Shown one piece after another: positions 1 through 9,492 of a DNA stretch of 56,960 nucleotides (position 1 is its first letter; the number at the start of each line of letters is the position of its first letter). Source of the DNA: QGNO01 sp964493125. GTDB taxonomy: Bacteria > Chloroflexota > Dehalococcoidia > Lucifugimonadales > QGNO01. The stretch is from the NCBI GenBank assembly GCA_964493125.1, contig CAZBMS010000004.1, positions 1 through 56,960 on the forward strand, written 5' to 3'. The notes under the pieces are model-generated. The model had not been told where the DNA came from. It ran no database searches and saw only the letters and a program-made list of their open reading frames with translations. The translations under genes and the position numbers were made by a program.

Positions 1-2
1 TT

Positions 3-455
3 CTTAGGGAAAAAGCCAAGAAGGTTAGGGCTGTGGATAAGTTTATCCTGGAACTGGTAGAAAACATGTTGGAAACCATGCCTCATGAAAATGGAGTAGG
101 CTTAGCAGCAAATCAAGTAGGGACTCTCAACAAAGTGGCTGTAATACAAACTCCTGAAATGGAAGAGGCCTTGGTGTTAATTAACCCTGTAGTTTTGGAG
201 CGACTTGGTGAGCGCATCGTGGAAGAGGGCTGTTTGAGCATACCTGGCTACAGAGGAGAACTTATTCGTTCCAGGACAGTTAAAGTTAGGGCTCAAGACG
301 GACGAGGAAAACGATACACGATAAAAGCCGAAGGTTTGCTAGCACAAGCGCTTGAGCACGAGACAGACCACCTGGAGGGAACCTTGTACATAGATCACTT
401 GGAGAGTAAAGACAAGCTTTACAAAGTGGATGACTACCCAACAGATCTTGAATAG
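3..455 (+). CDS. def: Peptide deformylase, 5' end cut by window edge
   Basis: Removes the N-formyl group from nascent proteins; a cytosolic metalloenzyme working at the ribosome exit. The open frame runs in from the window edge (first in-frame codons read LREKAKKVRAVDK), so the true start lies before base 1; a GTG at 33 is internal. All three family motifs are visible: GVGLAANQVG (motif I), EEGCLSIPG (motif II, metal-binding Cys) and HETDHLEG (motif III, HExxH with the catalytic Glu replaced in writing by HETDH, the normal deformylase form). The C-terminus is short after motif III, as in type I enzymes. It lies 35 bases before cca on the same strand. Identity is certain; only the N-terminus is missing. 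Confidence 0.95.
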   Translation, partial: LREKAKKVRAVDKFILELVENMLETMPHENGVGLAANQVGTLNKVAVIQTPEMEEALVLINPVVLERLGERIVEEGCLSIPGYRGELIRSRTVKVRAQDGRGKRYTIKAEGLLAQALEHETDHLEGTLYIDHLESKDKLYKVDDYPTDLE

Positions 456-490
456 TAATCTAAAAGATCTAGGTAATTACGAGTTACATA

Positions 491-2023
491 ATGGGGATAT
501 TGGTGGAAGAAACTAAGCTTTCAAAGTCTAGTAAAAGCGATGCATATATAAAATCTATACTTGCCTCTGTAATCCGCCTTGTTCCGAAAAGTGAGTCACC
601 TTACATAGTAGGTGGATTTATTAGAGACACTATTTTGGAACGACCTTCCAGCGACTTAGACATTACTATAAAAGGTGAGCCTTACAAGTTAGGGGCCTTG
701 CTCGCAAAAGAAACTGGGGGCATTTTTGTAAAATTAGGTCAACCAGAAAATATTGCTCGTGTCATAATAGGTGATAAAAATCCATATCATGTTGATATTT
801 CTACTAGGATAGGCTGCCTACACGAGGACCTGGCTCGTCGCGATTTCACTATCAACGCTATGGGCCTTCCAGTATCCGCTATACTTGATACTGACTGGAG
901 AGCCCAGATAACAGACCCCTTTGGCGGAATCAAGGATATCATTAGAGGCACTATTCGAGGGACAAATTCAACGGTATTCCTAGATGACCCCGTCAGAATG
1001 CTCCGGGCCATAAGGCTCAAAGCAAATCTCGGATTTGACTTACATCCAGACACCCTAGCTGAAATTAAACGTAATGCCTCCCTGCTAAAATATGCGCCAG
1101 CAGAAAGGATACGAGACGAGCTACTTTTGATACTGTCAAAAAGTAACACTGTGGACCATATATATCTCTTCGACAACCTTGGTATACTCGAGTTGATTTT
1201 CCCAGAACTTGAAGATGGGCGAGAGATATCCCAGCCTCTCGAACATCACTGGAATGTATTACAACACAATATAGAAACAGTAAGGAAAGCGGAAGAATTG
1301 TTAAACTCTTCTTTAACTCCGCGGTGGGCCATGGATGAAATAACTTGGCATATGGACTTAATAGAGCATTTTGATGAACTAATATCCGATGGGCATAACC
1401 GCGGCACTCTGTTAAAATTTGCTTCCTTACTACACGACGTAGCAAAGCCGCAAACCAAAAGCGTAACTCCTAATGGTAAAACGAGATTCTTGGGACACCA
1501 TATCAAAGGAGCAGAATTAACAAAACAAATTTTGAGTCGCCTAAGGTTTAGTCGTAGAGGTATTGAAACCGTAACATCACAAGTGCGCCATCATCTTAGA
1601 CCCGGTCAGCTAAGCCAAGGCAATGAATTACCAAGTCGACGCGCAATTTATCGCTACTTCCGAGACGTAGGAGATGTCGCGATTGACACTATATTCTTAA
1701 GCTTGGCCGATTTCTTGGCCGCTCGTGGACCGGATCTTGGAAAGAAAGAATGGACAAATCATTCACGGAAACTAGGCCATATCCTTGATGTCGGGTTAGG
1801 CACATTATGCAACGAGGCCACCAAAAACCTTGTGGACGGCAATGATCTGATGAAATTCCTGGGCATAAAACCAGGTCCTGATTTGGGCGCAATATTAATG
1901 GCGATTCAAGAAGCACAATTCACAGGGGAAGTAGCCGATAAGGATCAAGCTCTAGGATTAGCTAAAAATCTATTTGATACCGGACTAGCATACAATGGTA
2001 GAATAGCAGGTGAAAATGCGTAA
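491..2023 (+). CDS. cca: CCA-adding enzyme / poly(A) polymerase family with HD domain
   Basis: tRNA nucleotidyltransferase-family protein of 510 residues, expected to add or repair the 3' CCA of tRNAs. The class II nucleotidyltransferase head shows GGFIRDTILE (41-50) and the catalytic DLD (55-57), then RRDFTINAMGL (116-126) and the neck motif DDPVRMLRAIRLKANLGF (165-182). A helical part and an HD phosphohydrolase domain follow (LLHDVAKPQ, HD near 315-316, with HH downstream). Whether it adds CCA, only CC, only A, or is a poly(A) polymerase cannot be told from motifs alone. Its end overlaps the secD start by 8 bases, so the two are translationally linked. Confidence 0.88.
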   Translation: MGILVEETKLSKSSKSDAYIKSILASVIRLVPKSESPYIVGGFIRDTILERPSSDLDITIKGEPYKLGALLAKETGGIFVKLGQPENIARVIIGDKNPYHVDISTRIGCLHEDLARRDFTINAMGLPVSAILDTDWRAQITDPFGGIKDIIRGTIRGTNSTVFLDDPVRMLRAIRLKANLGFDLHPDTLAEIKRNASLLKYAPAERIRDELLLILSKSNTVDHIYLFDNLGILELIFPELEDGREISQPLEHHWNVLQHNIETVRKAEELLNSSLTPRWAMDEITWHMDLIEHFDELISDGHNRGTLLKFASLLHDVAKPQTKSVTPNGKTRFLGHHIKGAELTKQILSRLRFSRRGIETVTSQVRHHLRPGQLSQGNELPSRRAIYRYFRDVGDVAIDTIFLSLADFLAARGPDLGKKEWTNHSRKLGHILDVGLGTLCNEATKNLVDGNDLMKFLGIKPGPDLGAILMAIQEAQFTGEVADKDQALGLAKNLFDTGLAYNGRIAGENA

Positions 2024-3674
2024 ATTAGGTTTATGGCGAATACTATTTATCCCGCTTGTAATAGCGATAGCTACGTATTCCCTAGCTTTCCAGAATATCA
2101 ACGTGGACCTACCTGGAATCCAATTCCAGCGTGGTAGTGACGCCATACTAGGTATGCACCTAGGTTTGGACCTCCAAGGAGGTAGTCACCTCGTATACCA
2201 AGCGAGAGGGACGAAGGAACTTACTATAACGCTGGAAAACCCAGCTTCGGATCTCAACGCCGTTGAGGATGTATTTAACAAGATAGGTAAAACCGGAGCC
2301 TCTGCACGTCATGGAGATCTTGATAAAGTCATAATCGTGACCGTTGATACGATGAATCCGTCAGTAGTTGACGCTACTGGCAACGTTCTAAGAGAAGACG
2401 ATCAAGACATTATAAAAAATGCACTAATGGAGGAGATTAGCAAGGTAGAATTTTTGCAGATCCGAGATGTCGATTCAACCCCTTCAATTGATCAGATGGA
2501 AGGGGTTTTAGACACAATAGCTAGACGTGTTAATCCATTCGGAGTAACTGAGCCAGTAATACAGCTTATGGACAACAATAGAGTACTAGTTCAACTACCT
2601 GGAGTGAAGGACGTAGAAGAAGTGAAGAAGCTTATAGGGCAAACAGCCCAATTGGAGTTCAAGGAACGGACATGCTTGCAAGTCACTCCTATTACGGGTA
2701 CGGATGGCCAAGTATTCTACCCATGTGGGTTACCTGATAATCATATAGACAAAGAAACAGGCCTAACCGGGGAAGACTTGGCAAGAGCATACGCTGGAAC
2801 GCAACAAACTACCGGAAAACCAATAGTTAACGTCCAGTTCAACACAAGAGGCACCCAAATATTTGCTGATATGACTACCAAGCTTGCGGGAACTGAAGAC
2901 AGATTCGTAGTATTTTTGGACGAAGAAGAAATTGTTGCACCAGTAGTCAACCAACCTATACTTGCTGGATCAGCATATATAGAAGGTCCCTCTTTCACTA
3001 TTGAAAGAGTACGAGCGATAGCCATACAACTCGAATCTGGTAGACTCCCGATCCCAATAGAAGTTGTTCAAGAACAAGATGTAGACGCTGTACTTGGTGC
3101 AGAATCCCTTAGCAAAAGCTTAGTAGCCGGAATAGTGGGCCTAGGCTTGGTCTTGCTGTTCATGGTTGCATATTACAGGATGCCAGGGTTGGTTGCGGCG
3201 ATCGCTTTGGTAATCTACACCGCAGCTATCCTCAGCATATTTAAGCTAGTACCTATAACTTTGACGCTAGCAGGTGTAGCTGCGTTCATACTTTCAATAG
3301 GAATGGCAGTTGATGCCAACATTCTTATTTTTGAAAGGATGAAAGAGGAGTTAAGATTGGGGCGGACGTTAACCTCCGCAATAGATATAGGATTCAATAG
3401 GGCCTGGACATCTATAAGAGACAGCAATGTCTCAACCTTAATCACAAGCGCGATACTTTTCTGGTTCGGTCAAAGGTTGGGAGCCAGCCTGATATCAGGC
3501 TTTGCCCTCACTCTGGGTATAGGAGTAGCAGTAAGTATGTTTAGTGCTTTAACCGTCAGCAAAACCCTGTTACTAATGCTAAACACAACGCCCCTCGGTC
3601 GTAGAAAGGGCATGTTTACTCCAGAGCCACTTCCTAAAACAAATCCGCAAGCTTCAGATTCGGGTGACAATTAA
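2016..3674 (+). CDS. secD: Protein translocase subunit SecD
   Basis: RND-type helper of the Sec translocon in the cytoplasmic membrane; with SecF it uses the proton-motive force to pull exported proteins outward. About 552 residues: an N-terminal membrane segment, the D1 motif GLDLQGGSHLVYQ, a large extracytoplasmic domain, then five C-terminal membrane segments with LGAESLSKSLVAG and the conserved GMAVDANILIFERMKEEL. I chose ATG 2016, which has AGGTG five bases upstream; a GTG at 2010 in the same frame is the alternative. The gene starts inside the end of cca, and its TAA stop shares a base with the secF ATG (TAATG), so SecD and SecF should be made in equal amounts. Confidence 0.95.
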   Translation: MRKLGLWRILFIPLVIAIATYSLAFQNINVDLPGIQFQRGSDAILGMHLGLDLQGGSHLVYQARGTKELTITLENPASDLNAVEDVFNKIGKTGASARHGDLDKVIIVTVDTMNPSVVDATGNVLREDDQDIIKNALMEEISKVEFLQIRDVDSTPSIDQMEGVLDTIARRVNPFGVTEPVIQLMDNNRVLVQLPGVKDVEEVKKLIGQTAQLEFKERTCLQVTPITGTDGQVFYPCGLPDNHIDKETGLTGEDLARAYAGTQQTTGKPIVNVQFNTRGTQIFADMTTKLAGTEDRFVVFLDEEEIVAPVVNQPILAGSAYIEGPSFTIERVRAIAIQLESGRLPIPIEVVQEQDVDAVLGAESLSKSLVAGIVGLGLVLLFMVAYYRMPGLVAAIALVIYTAAILSIFKLVPITLTLAGVAAFILSIGMAVDANILIFERMKEELRLGRTLTSAIDIGFNRAWTSIRDSNVSTLITSAILFWFGQRLGASLISGFALTLGIGVAVSMFSALTVSKTLLLMLNTTPLGRRKGMFTPEPLPKTNPQASDSGDN

Positions 3675-4618
3675 TGAACATTGTAAGCAAAAGACGGTGG
3701 TTTTACTTACTTTCAGCAATAATACTGGTACCAAGTATTATTTCACTGAGCATACCCCCATCCCTATTTCTAGGAATTGAATTTACTGGGGGATCAACAA
3801 TAAGCGTAAAGTTTGATGAGCCAGTTAGCGAAAGTAATGTCAGGAACATTCTTAATAAACTGAATCACTCAGAAGCCATCATTCAACCGTCAGGCGACAA
3901 TGAATTTTTTATTAGGCTTTCACGCTTACGTGAAGGATCATCGGAACAGGGTATAAGATCAGAACGAGAGGTTATAGAAGAAGCATTTGAGGTAATTACA
4001 ACCGTCGCACGATTAGATGTTGCTTCGGTATCTGGAGTAATCGCAAGTGACACTGTAAGGAATGCTTTCATTGCTCTAGTCGTAGCATCAATAGCAATAC
4101 TCTTCTATATCACTTGGGCATTCCGTCAGGTGCCAAATCCATTCCGATATGGGGTAGCAGCAATATTTGCCCTGATACATGATGTACTCGTTGTTCTAGG
4201 AATATTCTCAATACTCGGCAAGTTAATGCATCTTGAAGTTAACGCTATGTTTATAACCGGATTGCTGACGATAATCGGATACAGTGTTAACGATACAATA
4301 GTTGTGTTTGACAGAATTAGGGAAAATGTATCTTTATCACCAGCAGAGCGGCTAGAACGAAACGTCAATACGAGTCTACTACAAACACTCGGTAGGTCGA
4401 TGAACACTAGCTTAACGTTACTAATTACTGTGCTCGCATTACTATTACTTGGTGGGGAAAGCATAAGGAATTTCCTGCTTGTACTAATGATAGGACTAAT
4501 CTCCGGTACCTACAGTTCTATATGCGTAGCTAGTCAGATTCTAGTTTCTTGGGAACTAGGAGAGATAGGGCGTACCTTGAGAAGAATTAGGCTTTTACCT
4601 TCCAAAGCCGAAAGCTAA
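3674..4618 (+). CDS. secF: Protein translocase subunit SecF
   Basis: Partner of SecD in the Sec translocon, 314 residues with six predicted membrane segments. An N-terminal segment is followed by GIEFTGGSTISVKF, a periplasm-side domain, then the C-terminal membrane bundle with the family signature ITGLLTIIGYSVNDTIVVFDRIRENV (its VND/ VVFDR core near 210-220). The start codon overlaps the secD stop by one base. It ends five bases before the stop of the convergent priA gene, with no clear terminator between them. Confidence 0.95.
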   Translation: MNIVSKRRWFYLLSAIILVPSIISLSIPPSLFLGIEFTGGSTISVKFDEPVSESNVRNILNKLNHSEAIIQPSGDNEFFIRLSRLREGSSEQGIRSEREVIEEAFEVITTVARLDVASVSGVIASDTVRNAFIALVVASIAILFYITWAFRQVPNPFRYGVAAIFALIHDVLVVLGIFSILGKLMHLEVNAMFITGLLTIIGYSVNDTIVVFDRIRENVSLSPAERLERNVNTSLLQTLGRSMNTSLTLLITVLALLLLGGESIRNFLLVLMIGLISGTYSSICVASQILVSWELGEIGRTLRRIRLLPSKAES

Positions 4619-4623
4619 GATCC

Positions 4624-6834
4624 CTATGCAACGGTAACCGGATCTACGTCCACTATCCACCCGCTTTCCAGAGATATTTTATCCAAAAGCAAAGACGGTT
4701 GCTGACCACGTATAAGTATATGCCAACGATATCTACCTCTTGATCGAGGCGGGTAACTAGGTGCAGGGCCTATAATCTCTATGTCATTCATCGAGGATTT
4801 GGCCAATTCCTGACGCAATATATCTCCAAGTTTCGCAGCCGCTATGTGACTTTTGACTTCATTCACATGAGAATAAATCAGCCTGACTAGCCTACTAAAT
4901 GGGGGCATCCGTAACATTTTGCGGAACGATATCTCTTTCTTGTAAAACAAATTGTAAGTCTGTTCTGCAGCGAGCGAAACGCTATAATGGTCTGGCTTAT
5001 ACGTCTGCAAAATGGCACTTCCTATTTTAGCCCCCCTGCCTGCTCGACCAACAACCTGACAAAGAAGTTGGAATATCCTCTCTTCTGCCCGAAAATCTGG
5101 CAAATGCATACCTAAATCGGCTAACACAGCCCCGACTAGCGTTACCGTTGGTATATGTAGCCCCTTCGCTACCATTTGAGTTCCTACCAAGACTTGTGCG
5201 TCCCCACTTCTAAATCTCTCCAGTACCCCATCCTGAGTCTTATCCAAACCTACATCAGTATCCCAACGCAATATAGATACTTCCGGTATTAGAGCTGATA
5301 ACTCACTGACTACTCGTTGGGTGCCTATACCCAAAAAACGTATCCTCCCACTTCCACAGTCTGAACAGCTGGTAAGCAGCCTTGAGCGACGATTACACTG
5401 ATGACAAACCAATTTTGCGAGAGCATCGTGATAAGTCATCGGTAATTCACAACTATTGCAACGTACTACGTAACCACAATTGCGACACTGAACTACACCA
5501 GCAGATCCTCTCCGGTTAATGAACAGTATCGCTTGGTCACCCTGCTTAACTACATTCCTAAGGGCAGTCTGTAAATCATGACTAAATATGCTGCGATTGC
5601 CATCTACAAGTTCTTTACGCATGTCCACAATAGACACACTAGCCATTGAGCTGCTTCCACTAACTCGATAAGGAAGGTTCAATATCTCTAGCCCTCGCCT
5701 CTGTAATGCACGATGATAGGTAACAATGTCAGGAGTTGCACTACCCAAAATCACAATCGCGTTTGATGCCTGAGCGATCTGCATCGCAACAGTACGTGCA
5801 TGGTAGCGCGGCTCTTGATCCTGTTGTTTATATGTCCACTCGTGCTCTTCATCCACGACTATCAATCCTAGTGAGCCTAAAGGAGCGAACAAGGCACTTC
5901 TGGAACCTATTACTACATCAAACTCCCCGTTCTTTATGCCCCACCAAATCCTGCGGTGCTGAGCTTTTGGCAATCGACTATGAATCACCGCAACTCTCCC
6001 GGGGAACCTGGCTTCAAATCTCTCCACAGCTTGAGGTGTAAGCGATATTTCAGGCACTAAAACGATTCCCTTTTTGCCATTCTCAATACAATAAGCAAGT
6101 GCTCTAAGATATATCTCAGTTTTCCCGCTTCCTGTGACTCCATGCAGAAGAAAAGTCTTATAGTAGTTCTGATTGATTGATCCAATTATGCTAGCTAGAG
6201 CCACCTGTTGATGACGAGTAAGTGTAAAATTGCCTGTAGAATATTCTGCTATTTCATTGGAGTGGACTTCCGCATCGTACCCACCAATTGGATTACGTGG
6301 ATTACGCCACTTCCACACTCTCCGCAAATTACCGTCATTAATCATATCTTCGATAAATGATCTCCCTTTAGGACCAAGGGCTCGCTGGAATGAACGCTCA
6401 TTAACGCGCCCAGAACGTTTGCCGAACATAGAGAGAAGATTTTGTTCCAGAAGCTTGACCTTACCTAGAGTCGACGAGTCGAAGACTTGCTCGAGATAAG
6501 CAGTGGTCCGATTCTTAAATCCTGGTGGTAAAAAAAGACTAATCGCAGAGTAAAATGAAGAGTTGTAATACTCCGAAATCCAACTTGCAGCATCAATTTG
6601 TTCCTGGTTGAGGATAGGACCTGATGGGTCGCAAGCAGCAATCGGCCTAACCGTTTCCAAGTTAGTTTTGTCTTTGACGGCGACTACTAAACCATCAAGC
6701 ATTCGGGATCCGAAGTCAACTTGCACCATCTGGCCAATCGCAACTGTCATGTCGTCCGGCACACGATAGGTGAAAGTTCGGACATTCCTAACAGCAGCAT
6801 CAACCGCTATTTCTACAAAAGAATATCTTCGCAT
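4624..6834 (-). CDS. priA: Primosomal protein N' (PriA helicase)
   Basis: 3'-5' DNA helicase that restarts stalled replication forks. From ATG 6834 it is 736 residues: an N-terminal DNA-binding domain starting YSFVEIAVDAAVRNVRTFTY, Walker A GVTGSGKTEIY (about 232-242), Walker B DEEH, then the PriA-specific zinc region with eight cysteines in four CxxC pairs (CRNCGYVVRCNSC and CHQC...CSDCG), followed by helicase domain 2 (VGTQMVAKGL, QVVGRAGR). Start choice: ATG 6834 begins four residues before the conserved N-terminus; a TTG at 6861 in the same frame is possible but has no ribosome site either. It is the last gene of the trmD-rplS block. Confidence 0.94.
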   Translation of the reverse strand: MRRYSFVEIAVDAAVRNVRTFTYRVPDDMTVAIGQMVQVDFGSRMLDGLVVAVKDKTNLETVRPIAACDPSGPILNQEQIDAASWISEYYNSSFYSAISLFLPPGFKNRTTAYLEQVFDSSTLGKVKLLEQNLLSMFGKRSGRVNERSFQRALGPKGRSFIEDMINDGNLRRVWKWRNPRNPIGGYDAEVHSNEIAEYSTGNFTLTRHQQVALASIIGSINQNYYKTFLLHGVTGSGKTEIYLRALAYCIENGKKGIVLVPEISLTPQAVERFEARFPGRVAVIHSRLPKAQHRRIWWGIKNGEFDVVIGSRSALFAPLGSLGLIVVDEEHEWTYKQQDQEPRYHARTVAMQIAQASNAIVILGSATPDIVTYHRALQRRGLEILNLPYRVSGSSSMASVSIVDMRKELVDGNRSIFSHDLQTALRNVVKQGDQAILFINRRGSAGVVQCRNCGYVVRCNSCELPMTYHDALAKLVCHQCNRRSRLLTSCSDCGSGRIRFLGIGTQRVVSELSALIPEVSILRWDTDVGLDKTQDGVLERFRSGDAQVLVGTQMVAKGLHIPTVTLVGAVLADLGMHLPDFRAEERIFQLLCQVVGRAGRGAKIGSAILQTYKPDHYSVSLAAEQTYNLFYKKEISFRKMLRMPPFSRLVRLIYSHVNEVKSHIAAAKLGDILRQELAKSSMNDIEIIGPAPSYPPRSRGRYRWHILIRGQQPSLLLDKISLESGWIVDVDPVTVA

Positions 6835-6903
6835 CCTCGTATTCTGGGGTTCTATCTCCAAAGGAACTGGCGAAACGAGCGAAAATTGTAGAGTTTTTCT
6901 TCA

Positions 6904-6942
6904 GATTGATTGAAACTCCTGAATAATGGAGTCCAATTAATC
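6904..6942 (-). other. Hairpin between rplS and priA
   Basis: An interrupted inverted repeat lies directly after the rplS stop: GATTGATTG (6904-6912) pairs with CAATTAATC (6934-6942, one wobble), and inside it ACTCC (6915-6919) pairs with GGAGT (6928-6932) around an eight-base loop. There is no U-run on either strand, so it looks more like an mRNA-stabilising or processing hairpin than a Rho-independent terminator. It could set the level of priA relative to rplS. Confidence 0.45.
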
Positions 6943-6946
6943 AAGT

Positions 6947-7288
6947 CTAGCGACGGCGTTCTTTGATACGCGCTGCCCTACCAGTGAGACCTCTCAGGTA
7001 GTATAGCTTCGCTCTCCTAACGTCACCACGACGAACCACCTGTACTCTCTCTAGCCTAGGGGAATGAATAGGGAAAGTACGTTCCACTCCTACACCATGC
7101 GTTATGCGACGTACAGTGAAAGACCTACCCGGCCCCTTGGCCTGCTCGCGTATAACTACGCCTTCAAAAGTTTGCACGCGCTCACTCTCCCCTTCGCGGA
7201 TCCTCAGACCAACACGAACCGTGTCACCAGGATGAAATTCTTCCACATTGGGGTTAGCTTTTACGAAAATAAGACTATCGATATTCAT
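6947..7288 (-). CDS. rplS: 50S ribosomal protein L19
   Basis: Large-subunit ribosomal protein at the 30S-50S interface, 113 residues, the usual family length. Conserved core FHPGDTVRVGLRIREGES, VQTFEGVVI, GPGRSFTVRRITHGVGVERTFP, and RRGDVRRAKLYYLRGLTGRAARIKER at the basic C-terminus. It follows trmD on the same strand, the very common trmD-rplS order. Start ATG with AGAGAG-type sequence just upstream. Confidence 0.97.
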   Translation of the reverse strand: MNIDSLIFVKANPNVEEFHPGDTVRVGLRIREGESERVQTFEGVVIREQAKGPGRSFTVRRITHGVGVERTFPIHSPRLERVQVVRRGDVRRAKLYYLRGLTGRAARIKERRR

Positions 7289-7399
7289 TCAAATTCTCTC
7301 TAAGCAACTCTTTGAACAACTAGTTTATATCCAAGGTCGTTCCGTGTAAAGTCAAGAGCTACCAGAACTCTGATATAAATTACTAGACGGATATATTAT

Positions 7400-8098
7400 T
7401 CAATACTTATCACCGGATCCCCTTTTTGAATACAAGTCAGGTCTCCGTTTCAAAGTCCTTTTTAGTGCCTGCTCATCTCTCCATTTAGCCACTGCTCCAT
7501 GATCTCCTGACAAAAGAATTTCCGGCACTTTCCAGCCACGAAAATCTGGAGGTCTGGTGTACTGCGGATATTGCAATAAACCCGACGAGTGAGAGTCTTT
7601 CAGCCCTGATTCTTCGGACCCCAAAACCCCTTCATTAAGACGAGCAACCGCGTCTACCACTACCATAGCTGGTAACTCCCCACCCGTAAGAATGTAATCA
7701 CCAATACTTAACTCTTCAGTGGCTAAATGTTCTCGGATACGCTCGTCGAATCCCTCGTAATGACCACATATAAGAGCAATTTTGTCCATTTTAGAAAAAC
7801 GAACTGCATCTGATTGTTTAAATACCTCTCCTTGTGGTGTAAGCAGCACTTTTGGGCAATTTGGAGCATCGCCCAAAACTGACTCAACTGCTTCAAAAAG
7901 CGGCTCTGGCTTTAATACCATCCCCGGACCACCTCCGTAGGCGTAATCATCGACTGTACTATGTCGATCAATAGCGTAATCTCTGATATTGTGAAGATTG
8001 ATTTGGACTAGACCACGCTCGATTGCGCGACCTAAAATACTGGACTGTAACGGCCCACTGAACATCTCCGGGAAAAGAGTGAATATCTCAATTATCAT
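7400..8098 (-). CDS. trmD: tRNA (guanine-37-N1)-methyltransferase
   Basis: SPOUT methyltransferase that makes m1G37 in tRNAs with CCN/CUN/CGG-type codons and prevents +1 frameshifting. 232 residues. Motifs: YGGGPGMVLKPEPLF, CGHYEGFDERI, the knotted SAM site IGDYILTGGELPAMVVVDAVARL, and YTRPPDFRGWKVPEILLSGDHG. Its ATG lies inside the end of the upstream thioesterase gene (11-base overlap), tying tRNA modification to the men block in one transcript. Confidence 0.96.
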   Translation of the reverse strand: MIIEIFTLFPEMFSGPLQSSILGRAIERGLVQINLHNIRDYAIDRHSTVDDYAYGGGPGMVLKPEPLFEAVESVLGDAPNCPKVLLTPQGEVFKQSDAVRFSKMDKIALICGHYEGFDERIREHLATEELSIGDYILTGGELPAMVVVDAVARLNEGVLGSEESGLKDSHSSGLLQYPQYTRPPDFRGWKVPEILLSGDHGAVAKWRDEQALKRTLKRRPDLYSKRGSGDKY

Positions 8099-8540
8099 TG
8101 GTTTTATTATCCCACATCCTTTGAGCCCATTCTAAAACCTCCCTAAGACTTGGCGGTATTGGCACTGGTCTTCCTGAATCCAAGCTAACCGATACAAAAG
8201 TCATACTGCCGCTCGCAGCGATCACCTCGCTTTCGTTACTCGCGAGGTAGCCCAACCTTGCCGAAGTGTTTCCAACATTTTCCACGCTTACTGATATATT
8301 AAGAACTTCATCAAGTTGAACAGGTGCTTTGAAATCACAATTAACATTGACCCTAGGAATGTCTACTCCTAATTCATTAATCGCATAGTTGGTAAAGCCT
8401 AAAGCACGAAAGAATTCGATCTCTGCTATTTCAAAAAAACGAAGCATAGCGGTATGGTGAATCGATTTCGAAGCGTCCGTGTCTGACCATCGAACACGAA
8501 CCTCTTGGCTGAACAATTGTCCTTCCGAAAATTCAAACAT
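8088..8540 (-). CDS. menI: Hotdog acyl-CoA thioesterase, likely DHNA-CoA hydrolase
   Basis: 150-residue 4-hydroxybenzoyl-CoA-thioesterase-type hotdog protein. The active-site strand reads VRWSDTDASKSIHHTAMLRFFEIAEIEFFRALGF, matching the WxDxD...H pattern in which the Asp acts in catalysis. A strong AGGAGG lies six bases before ATG. Established knowledge: free-standing hotdog thioesterases hydrolyse 1,4-dihydroxy-2-naphthoyl-CoA in several bacteria. Placed directly after menB and menA, this one most likely has that role; the family alone does not prove it. Overlaps trmD by 11 bases. Confidence 0.72.
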   Translation of the reverse strand: MFEFSEGQLFSQEVRVRWSDTDASKSIHHTAMLRFFEIAEIEFFRALGFTNYAINELGVDIPRVNVNCDFKAPVQLDEVLNISVSVENVGNTSARLGYLASNESEVIAASGSMTFVSVSLDSGRPVPIPPSLREVLEWAQRMWDNKTNDN

Positions 8541-8548
8541 CGAACCTC

Positions 8549-9478
8549 CTAATAACTAAACCAATTAAGCCTAGAAAGGCATATACCAATAGCTAAAAAT
8601 AAACCATGCCACCAGTGAAAACTGGCTGAGCTTCTTAAACCCAACAATAGCGCTGATGGGTTACTAAATTGTCCAGTGTGACGCCAGGCTTGGTAGGCCC
8701 TTGGCAACGCAATCAATGATAAAACCATTGTCCATTTCAAGGTTCCGTATACAAAAAGAATTATCGGTACTGCTAATCCAATTAACACCATGCCCAACCA
8801 CAGGTATCTTCCAAATTTGCGACCCAATAATGTAACCAGTGTGGTCTTACCAACCAACAAATCTTCGTCTTTATCTCTAATGTCATTAGAAATCAGAATG
8901 GCTGAAACAATGCACCCTACCCCCACCGCAAGGGAAAGTGCCTCTAGAGTCACTGTGGTCGTATAAACATAATACGTGCCCACTACCATAACTAGCCCCA
9001 TGAATATGAAAACTAGCGGCACTCCCAAAGCGTAGTTACCTAAAGGCTTGGAGCCACCAGCATAAAGATATGCTATCACCACGCTCACAATACTAACTGG
9101 AAGTAAAATCCAATCTGTCACCGAAACAACGTACAACCCCGTTATTGTGGCTAAAAAATACGCAACAATAGATCCCTTTTTCACCGAATAAGCGCTGAGA
9201 TCCCCCAAAGAAATTACCTTATACGAAGGTAGCATTCCGCTGTAGTTTTTTGTGCCCCTGTAGTCGGAGTATTCATCTGTTAGGTTAGCTCCTACCTGAA
9301 CCATAAGTGAAGCGAAGAGCACTATTACAAAAATTACAGGATCAAATTGATTCTCAACAAACGCGAGTGCTGACCCTACCAAAACTGGAACTATCGAAGC
9401 TGTGAAAGTAAAGGGACGTGAAGCCCGATACCATACTAAAAGATAATCCCATATATTTTCACTGTATCCTCTACCCAT
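8549..9478 (-). CDS. menA: 1,4-dihydroxy-2-naphthoate polyprenyltransferase
   Basis: UbiA-superfamily integral membrane prenyltransferase, about 309 residues with eight or nine hydrophobic segments. It attaches the isoprenoid tail to DHNA, giving demethylmenaquinone. The two Mg2+-diphosphate motifs are visible as NLTDEYSDYRGTKN and SNDIRDKDEDL. ATG 9478 is preceded by AAGGAA at seven bases; an upstream TTG at 9499 would overlap menB. Location between menB and the thioesterase supports MenA rather than another UbiA-type enzyme. Confidence 0.9.
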   Translation of the reverse strand: MGRGYSENIWDYLLVWYRASRPFTFTASIVPVLVGSALAFVENQFDPVIFVIVLFASLMVQVGANLTDEYSDYRGTKNYSGMLPSYKVISLGDLSAYSVKKGSIVAYFLATITGLYVVSVTDWILLPVSIVSVVIAYLYAGGSKPLGNYALGVPLVFIFMGLVMVVGTYYVYTTTVTLEALSLAVGVGCIVSAILISNDIRDKDEDLLVGKTTLVTLLGRKFGRYLWLGMVLIGLAVPIILFVYGTLKWTMVLSLIALPRAYQAWRHTGQFSNPSALLLGLRSSASFHWWHGLFLAIGICLSRLNWFSY

Positions 9479-9492
9479 GATAATTCCTTGAC

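Noticed and set aside
3486..3501. 16-base palindrome AGCCTGATATCAGGCT in secD
   Set aside because: It has no loop, lies in the conserved LISGFAL coding segment, and is best explained by chance.
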